Of a DNA stretch of 9,580 bases, positions 6,397 to 9,580 are shown one piece after another; position 1 is the stretch's first letter; each line of letters begins with the position of its first letter. The position numbers and the translations under genes are program-made. Location of the stretch: contig CANIMS010000044.1 of NCBI GenBank assembly GCA_947468785.1, positions 1 to 9,580 on the forward strand, written 5' to 3'. The DNA comes from Betaproteobacteria bacterium (GTDB lineage Bacteria > Pseudomonadota > Gammaproteobacteria > Burkholderiales > Burkholderiaceae). Below the pieces are notes generated by a model. The model had not been told where the DNA came from. It did not search any database and saw nothing but the letters and a program-made list of their open reading frames with translations.

Positions 6397-6975
6397 TTAA
6401 GCAAAGTTCTTGCTAGCAAAATCCCAGTTAACCAAGTTCCAAAAGTTTTCTAAGTATTTTGGACGAGCATTACGTGTATCGATGTAGTAAGCATGCTCCC
6501 ATACATCACAAGTTAACAATGGTGTTGAGTCTGTTGTCAATGGAGTGGCAGCATTGCTGGTTGAAACAAGATCAAGACTTCCATCTGGCTTTTTAACTAA
6601 CCAAGCCCAACCTGATCCAAAGGTACCAACGGCGCACTTTGTAAACTCTTCCTTAAATTTATCAAACGAGCCCCACTTAGCATTGATTGCATCAGCCAAT
6701 GGGCCGGAAGGAGCTCCCCCGCCGTTGGGCTTCATTCCCATCCAATAAAAAGTATGGTTCCAGACTTGAGCAGCATTGTTAAATACACCGCCCGCGGATT
6801 TCTTAACAATATCTTCAAGAGTTGCTGATTCAAACTCAGTACCCTTAATTAAGTTATTTAAATTCGTAACGTAGGTCTGATGGTGTTTGCCATAGTGATA
6901 TTCCAAGGTTTCCTTGGAGATGTAGGGAGCCAAAGCATCAAGAGCGTATGGCAACTGGGGTAAGGTATGTTCCAT
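6397..6975 (-). CDS. sodB: Superoxide dismutase, iron type
   Basis: The 192-residue protein is a full-length Fe/Mn superoxide dismutase, converting superoxide to oxygen and hydrogen peroxide in the cytoplasm. The metal ligands are His27 (EYHYGKHH), His74 ([11 protein letters not shown]), Asp157 and His161 (CDVWEHAYY). Gln70 in AAQVWNHTF, together with FNNAAQ and [11 protein letters not shown] at 117-127, is the signature of the iron form. The sequence closely follows E. coli SodB over its whole length, including [11 protein letters not shown] and [12 protein letters not shown]; one visible change is Thr in place of Tyr just before RNARP ([10 protein letters not shown]). AAGGAA is five bases before the ATG. 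There is no signal peptide. It leads a two-gene minus-strand unit with the PuuD-like gene and is divergent from the lyase gene across 131 bases, which contain a short dyad that may be an operator. Confidence 0.97.
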   Translation of the reverse strand: MEHTLPQLPYALDALAPYISKETLEYHYGKHHQTYVTNLNNLIKGTEFESATLEDIVKKSAGGVFNNAAQVWNHTFYWMGMKPNGGGAPSGPLADAINAKWGSFDKFKEEFTKCAVGTFGSGWAWLVKKPDGSLDLVSTSNAATPLTTDSTPLLTCDVWEHAYYIDTRNARPKYLENFWNLVNWDFASKNFA

Positions 6976-7007
6976 TTTTGTTCCTTTTAATTACATAAGC
7001 CTATAAA

Positions 7008-7022
7008 AATATACGGTATTTT
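7008..7022. promoter_or_regulatory. Imperfect dyad in the sodB-lyase intergenic region, possible operator
   Basis: ATAC-G-GTAT is a perfect nine-base dyad centred at 7015, extended outward by AA/TT after one mismatch, about 33 bases upstream of the sodB start. It overlaps a TATATT that could be the sodB -10 element. No known regulator motif matches it clearly and short AT-rich palindromes arise by chance. Confidence 0.25.
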
Positions 7023-7106
7023 GCGATAACTATAGACTATTCTGGCTTTTTTGTTTGTTTGGGCAATATTTCAGAAATCTTACTTAAAATAGAGACTTAA
7101 GGCCCC

Positions 7107-8078
7107 TTGGCGGCATCCAATCTACAGACCCATATGAGCAACCCCCATCTAAATCAAAATTCTAGAAAACTCCATATCCAGGAGGTTGTCACTCGGGACG
7201 GATTTCAGGCAGAAAGTGCTTTTATCCCTACTGAAGAAAAAATTGCCCTCATTAATCGCTTAAGTCGGGCTGGTTACGCCAAAATTGAAGTGACCTCCTT
7301 CACTAGCCCAAAAGCAATTCCGATGTTGGCAGATGCAGAGGCGGTCATGAAAGGAATCGATCGCGTTCCCGGAGTGGAGTACACGGTCCTGATTCCAAAC
7401 CTCAAAGGTGCAGAGCGGGCAATCAGCGTCGGTGTTGATGAATTTAACTTAGTCATGTCAGTCAGCGAAGCTCATAATCTAGCTAACCTCAAGATGGGCC
7501 GTGAAGACTCTTTTAATGCATTGAGTTCTGTTATTCAATTAGCCCATCAACATCAGACCCCAGTCAATATTTCACTTTCAACCAGTTTTGGCTGCCCTAT
7601 GTCAGGGATAACCTCACTAGCGGATTTGATGCATTGGATCGATCGTTTTGCAGCAGTGGGAGTAAGGGGTATCACCATTTGCGACACCACTGGTATGGCA
7701 AATCCCGCTCAAGTGCAAGCAGTGTGTGAGGCTGCACAAAGTAAATACCCTCAGTTGCAATGGACCCTCCATTTTCATAATACGAGAGGAATGGGCCTTG
7801 CCAATGCACTGGCTGCAGTGAATAGCGGCATTGATCGCTTTGATTCTTCTTTAGGTGGTCTAGGTGGGTGCCCATATGCGCCTGGAGCCACAGGCAATAT
7901 TTGTACTGAGGAATTAGTGCATATGTTTGATCTGATGGGTTTTAATACCCATGTTGATATTGATGCCCTGCTAGCCTGTTCCAAAGACCTACAGTCTTTA
8001 ATTGCTCGCCCCTTACCAAGCCAGCTGTTAATGGCTGGAAAAGTAGATAAACTACATACCGCCCCCTGCCAACCTTAA
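7107..8078 (+). CDS. Hydroxymethylglutaryl-CoA lyase-like enzyme (HMGL/DRE-TIM family)
   Basis: This 323-residue TIM-barrel protein belongs to the HMG-CoA lyase family, which cleaves 3-hydroxy-acyl-CoA esters with a divalent metal, classically HMG-CoA to acetoacetate and acetyl-CoA. Visible catalytic features: the Arg30-Asp31 pair in VVTRDGFQ, EVTSFTSPKAIPMLADA at 61-77, SEAHNLANLKM at 120-130, ICDTTGMANP at 191-200, metal ligands His222 and His224 in LHFHNTRG, and catalytic-loop Cys255 in GGLGGCPYAPGATGN. The usual active-site string is PRDGLQ; this protein has TRDGFQ, so the substrate may not be HMG-CoA itself. No leucine-degradation genes accompany it; instead a Bug binding protein follows after 24 bases. 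The start is uncertain: TTG at 7107 has a short AAGG four bases upstream, while ATG at 7134 lacks a ribosome binding site but gives a typical family N-terminus. The family is secure, the substrate is not. Confidence 0.85.
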   Translation: MAASNLQTHMSNPHLNQNSRKLHIQEVVTRDGFQAESAFIPTEEKIALINRLSRAGYAKIEVTSFTSPKAIPMLADAEAVMKGIDRVPGVEYTVLIPNLKGAERAISVGVDEFNLVMSVSEAHNLANLKMGREDSFNALSSVIQLAHQHQTPVNISLSTSFGCPMSGITSLADLMHWIDRFAAVGVRGITICDTTGMANPAQVQAVCEAAQSKYPQLQWTLHFHNTRGMGLANALAAVNSGIDRFDSSLGGLGGCPYAPGATGNICTEELVHMFDLMGFNTHVDIDALLACSKDLQSLIARPLPSQLLMAGKVDKLHTAPCQP

Positions 8079-8102
8079 AACCAAAATATACGAGACGTCA
8101 TC

Positions 8103-9083
8103 ATGCAATTAAGCCGTTTGAATAAAGTTCTTGCTAGTTTCATTCTTGCCACCTTAAGCATTGCGACAACAGCTTACGGCCAAGAATTTCCTCCGAAGAA
8201 AACCATCACCATTGTGGTTGGATTTGCGCCAGGAGGTTCAGCGGATAGTGCTGCACGTCTCATCGCCAAGAAACTGAGCGAAGACTTGGGTCAGAATGTC
8301 ATTGTGGATAACAAGCCTGGAGCTGGCGGCAATATCGCCCATGCTTACACTGCAAATGCCACGCCAGATGGATCAGTGATTTTGTTTGGCTCAATTGGTC
8401 CACTCTCAATTGCTCCACACCTGATGAAATTGCCATACGATCCTCAAAAGGATTTAGCACCCCTCACAATGGGCGTGACCTTTCCCAATGTATTGGTTGT
8501 CATCCCTGAATTAGGTGTGAAAAATTTCAAAGAATATATTGCGATGGCTAAAAAGAATCCCGGCAAGATTACCTTTGCCTCTACGGGTAGTGGCTCAGCC
8601 TCACATTTGCAGGGCGAACTCTTAAACGTTCGTGCTGATATCGATACAGTTCACGTTCCCTACAAAGGCGGCAGTCCTGCAATGGTTGATCTTCTTGGAG
8701 GTCGTGTTTCTTCATACTATTCCGCCTTAGCCACAGCCGATCCTTATATCAAAAATGGCAAACTCATCCCTATCGCTACTACTGGATTAAAGCGTGCGCC
8801 TACCCTACCGAATGTTCCTACGATTGCTGAATCAGGTTACCCTGGCTTTGATGCAGTCAACTGGTATGCTTTTGTCGCTCCCGGCAAAACGCCGGATGTG
8901 ATTTTAGAAAAGTGGAATAAAGCCTTGGTTGCAGTTCTCAACGACAAAGTCACGAACAAACAATTATCCGAGCATGGCCTAACCCCGAATCCAGGAAGCC
9001 GTGAGGATCTAGCAAAATATATTGCAAGTCAATCCACCACATGGGGAAAAATTATTTCTGATAGAAAAATTACAGCCGAGTAA
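8103..9083 (+). CDS. Bug/TctC-family periplasmic solute-binding protein
   Basis: The 326-residue protein is a full-length member of the Bug (TctC-like, tripartite tricarboxylate transporter) receptor family, which is greatly expanded in Burkholderiales and binds carboxylates, amino acids or aromatic acids in the periplasm. An N-terminal signal peptide is visible: basic start, hydrophobic core at about 10-22, and likely cleavage after TAYG (residue 26). Family motifs follow: VGFAPGGSADSAARLIA (39-55), NKPGAGGNIAHA (70-81), the LPYDPQKDLAPL region, FASTGSGSASHLQGE, VPYKGGSPAMVDLLGGRV, and PTIAESGYPGFDAVNWYAFVAPGKTP. No TctA/TctB membrane subunits are in the window, so it is an orphan receptor or works with components elsewhere. 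It sits 24 bases downstream of the lyase gene, probably on the same transcript, suggesting its ligand may be an organic acid that enters the lyase pathway; that link is inference. Its ribosome binding site is weak. Confidence 0.93.
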   Translation: MQLSRLNKVLASFILATLSIATTAYGQEFPPKKTITIVVGFAPGGSADSAARLIAKKLSEDLGQNVIVDNKPGAGGNIAHAYTANATPDGSVILFGSIGPLSIAPHLMKLPYDPQKDLAPLTMGVTFPNVLVVIPELGVKNFKEYIAMAKKNPGKITFASTGSGSASHLQGELLNVRADIDTVHVPYKGGSPAMVDLLGGRVSSYYSALATADPYIKNGKLIPIATTGLKRAPTLPNVPTIAESGYPGFDAVNWYAFVAPGKTPDVILEKWNKALVAVLNDKVTNKQLSEHGLTPNPGSREDLAKYIASQSTTWGKIISDRKITAE

Positions 9084-9096
9084 TTCACCCGGCTGT
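9065..9096 (-). terminator. Terminator of the 3-hydroxybutyrate dehydrogenase gene, overlapping the binding-protein gene
   Basis: ACAGCCG (9072-9078) pairs with CGGCTGT (9090-9096) around an 11-base loop. Read on the minus strand the hairpin is followed by AATTTTTC, a U tract; on the plus strand no T run follows. The left arm and the U tract lie within the last codons of the binding-protein gene, whose stop codon (9081-9083) is in the loop. Confidence 0.65.
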
Positions 9097-9124
9097 CATT
9101 AAATGCTTCGGTAACGCTCAAGAC

Positions 9125-9580
9125 TTATTGAGCAGTCCAGCCTCCATCCATATTCCAAGCTACGCCTCTAACCTCAGAGGCATCTGGACCACAGAGAAAT
9201 ACGGCTAAAGCACCAAGCTGCTCAGGGCTTACAAACTCTCCTGAAGGTTGCTTTTCTGAAACGAGAGCCTGCTTGGCAGCATCATTAGAAATGCCCTCGC
9301 GTTCTGCACGAGCGTCAACCTGCTTCTGTACTAATGGTGTCAACACCCAACCTGGACAGATTGCATTACAAGTAATTCCAGTGCGGGCATTTTCTAGAGC
9401 AGTCACCTTAGTTAAGCCGATAATGCCGTGTTTAGCGGCTACGTATGCGGACTTCTGTGTAGAGGCTACTAAACCATGAACCGAAGCAATATTAATGATC
9501 CGACCCCAGTTACGTTTCTGCATTCCAGGAAGCGCATGATGAGTCGTATGAAAAGCAGAACTTAAATTAATTGCAATAAT
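9125..9580 (-). CDS. 3-hydroxybutyrate dehydrogenase, C-terminal part (cut by window edge)
   Basis: The visible 151 residues are the C-terminal portion of a classical short-chain dehydrogenase (full family length about 255-260). The reading frame stays open to the window end, beginning IIAINLSSAFHTTHHALPGM, so the Met at 9523 is internal and not the start. Visible landmarks are the helix-4 Asn in AINLSSAFHTT, the catalytic Ser in RIINIASVHGLVAS, the Tyr-x3-Lys pair in SAYVAAKHGIIGLTK, the ICPGWVLTPLV nucleotide-binding segment, and the C-terminal VRGVAWNMDGGWTAQ. The NIASVHGLVAS, CPGWVLTPLV and EKQPSGEFVSPEQLG stretches are characteristic of D-3-hydroxybutyrate dehydrogenase, which interconverts D-3-hydroxybutyrate and acetoacetate with NAD(H) during polyhydroxybutyrate turnover. 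The N-terminal cofactor-binding glycine motif is outside the window. It is convergent with the binding-protein gene. Confidence 0.88.
   Translation of the reverse strand: MIAINLSSAFHTTHHALPGMQKRNWGRIINIASVHGLVASTQKSAYVAAKHGIIGLTKVTALENARTGITCNAICPGWVLTPLVQKQVDARAEREGISNDAAKQALVSEKQPSGEFVSPEQLGALAVFLCGPDASEVRGVAWNMDGGWTAQ

Noticed and set aside
6132..6416. 94-codon plus-strand frame antisense to the PuuD-like gene
   Set aside because: The minus-strand frame shows family motifs and membrane helices; the opposite frame does not.
6397..6975. Manganese-type superoxide dismutase
   Set aside because: Gln70 in AAQVWNHTF and the close match to E. coli SodB indicate the iron form.
7050..7063. TTTG tandem repeat upstream of the lyase gene
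   Set aside because: Only about three imperfect copies in an AT-rich spacer; no evidence of function.
9125..9523. Complete short dehydrogenase gene starting at the Met at 9523
   Set aside because: The frame stays open to the window edge and the extra residues match the upstream part of the short-chain dehydrogenase fold, including the AINLSSAF segment.
1..9580. CRISPR arrays, tRNA or rRNA genes, insertion sequences, defence systems
   Set aside because: No repeat-spacer pattern, tRNA-like cloverleaf, terminal inverted repeats, transposase or nuclease motifs were seen on either strand.

Overview
The window looks like a stretch of chromosome from a low-GC betaproteobacterium (Burkholderiales), most likely Polynucleobacter or a close freshwater relative. 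The basis is the compact layout, the AT-rich spacers and the gene complement: an iron superoxide dismutase very close to E. coli SodB, a Bug/TctC periplasmic binding protein, an HMG-CoA-lyase-like enzyme, a 3-hydroxybutyrate dehydrogenase and a short PuuD-like membrane protein. The genus is inferred from gene style, not from a marker gene. I see no rRNA, tRNA, CRISPR array, transposase or phage gene.

Layout. At 1-493 (minus) is the N-terminal half of an EamA/DMT permease, cut by the window edge. Divergent from it, 626-3041 (plus) holds an FMN-dependent 2-hydroxyacid (L-lactate-type) dehydrogenase, a DUF4239-like membrane protein whose start overlaps the dehydrogenase stop by one base, a 63-residue protein of unknown function, and a 58-residue two-helix membrane protein. 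A bidirectional terminator at 3040-3066 separates this group from an Old Yellow Enzyme ene-reductase (3092-4195, minus). Divergent from that gene are rubredoxin (4323-4490) and an FAD/NAD-dependent rubredoxin reductase with a TTG start (4529-5698), closed by a strong terminator at 5723-5750. Facing them is a minus-strand pair, sodB (6397-6975) followed by a PuuD-type membrane domain (5777-6370). Divergent from sodB, 7107-9083 (plus) carries the HMG-CoA-lyase-like enzyme and a Bug/TctC binding protein. At the right edge is the C-terminal part of 3-hydroxybutyrate dehydrogenase (minus), whose terminator hairpin overlaps the 3' end of the binding-protein gene.

How the genes fit together. Most are flavin, iron or CoA metabolic genes typical of an aerobic heterotroph living on small organic acids: lactate-type oxidation, carboxylate binding, a CoA-ester lyase and polyhydroxybutyrate turnover. 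A redox group (ene-reductase, rubredoxin and its reductase, superoxide dismutase) sits in the middle. Rubredoxin and its reductase form a complete NAD(P)H-to-rubredoxin chain, but no terminal oxygenase or reductase is present to receive the electrons. No strong candidate for a wholly new system is visible. The best leads are the hydroxyacid dehydrogenase-DUF4239-small-protein cluster, the sodB-PuuD-domain pair, the lyase with an atypical active-site motif beside an orphan binding protein, and the initiation region of the EamA gene. No stretch longer than about 135 bases lacks a gene.
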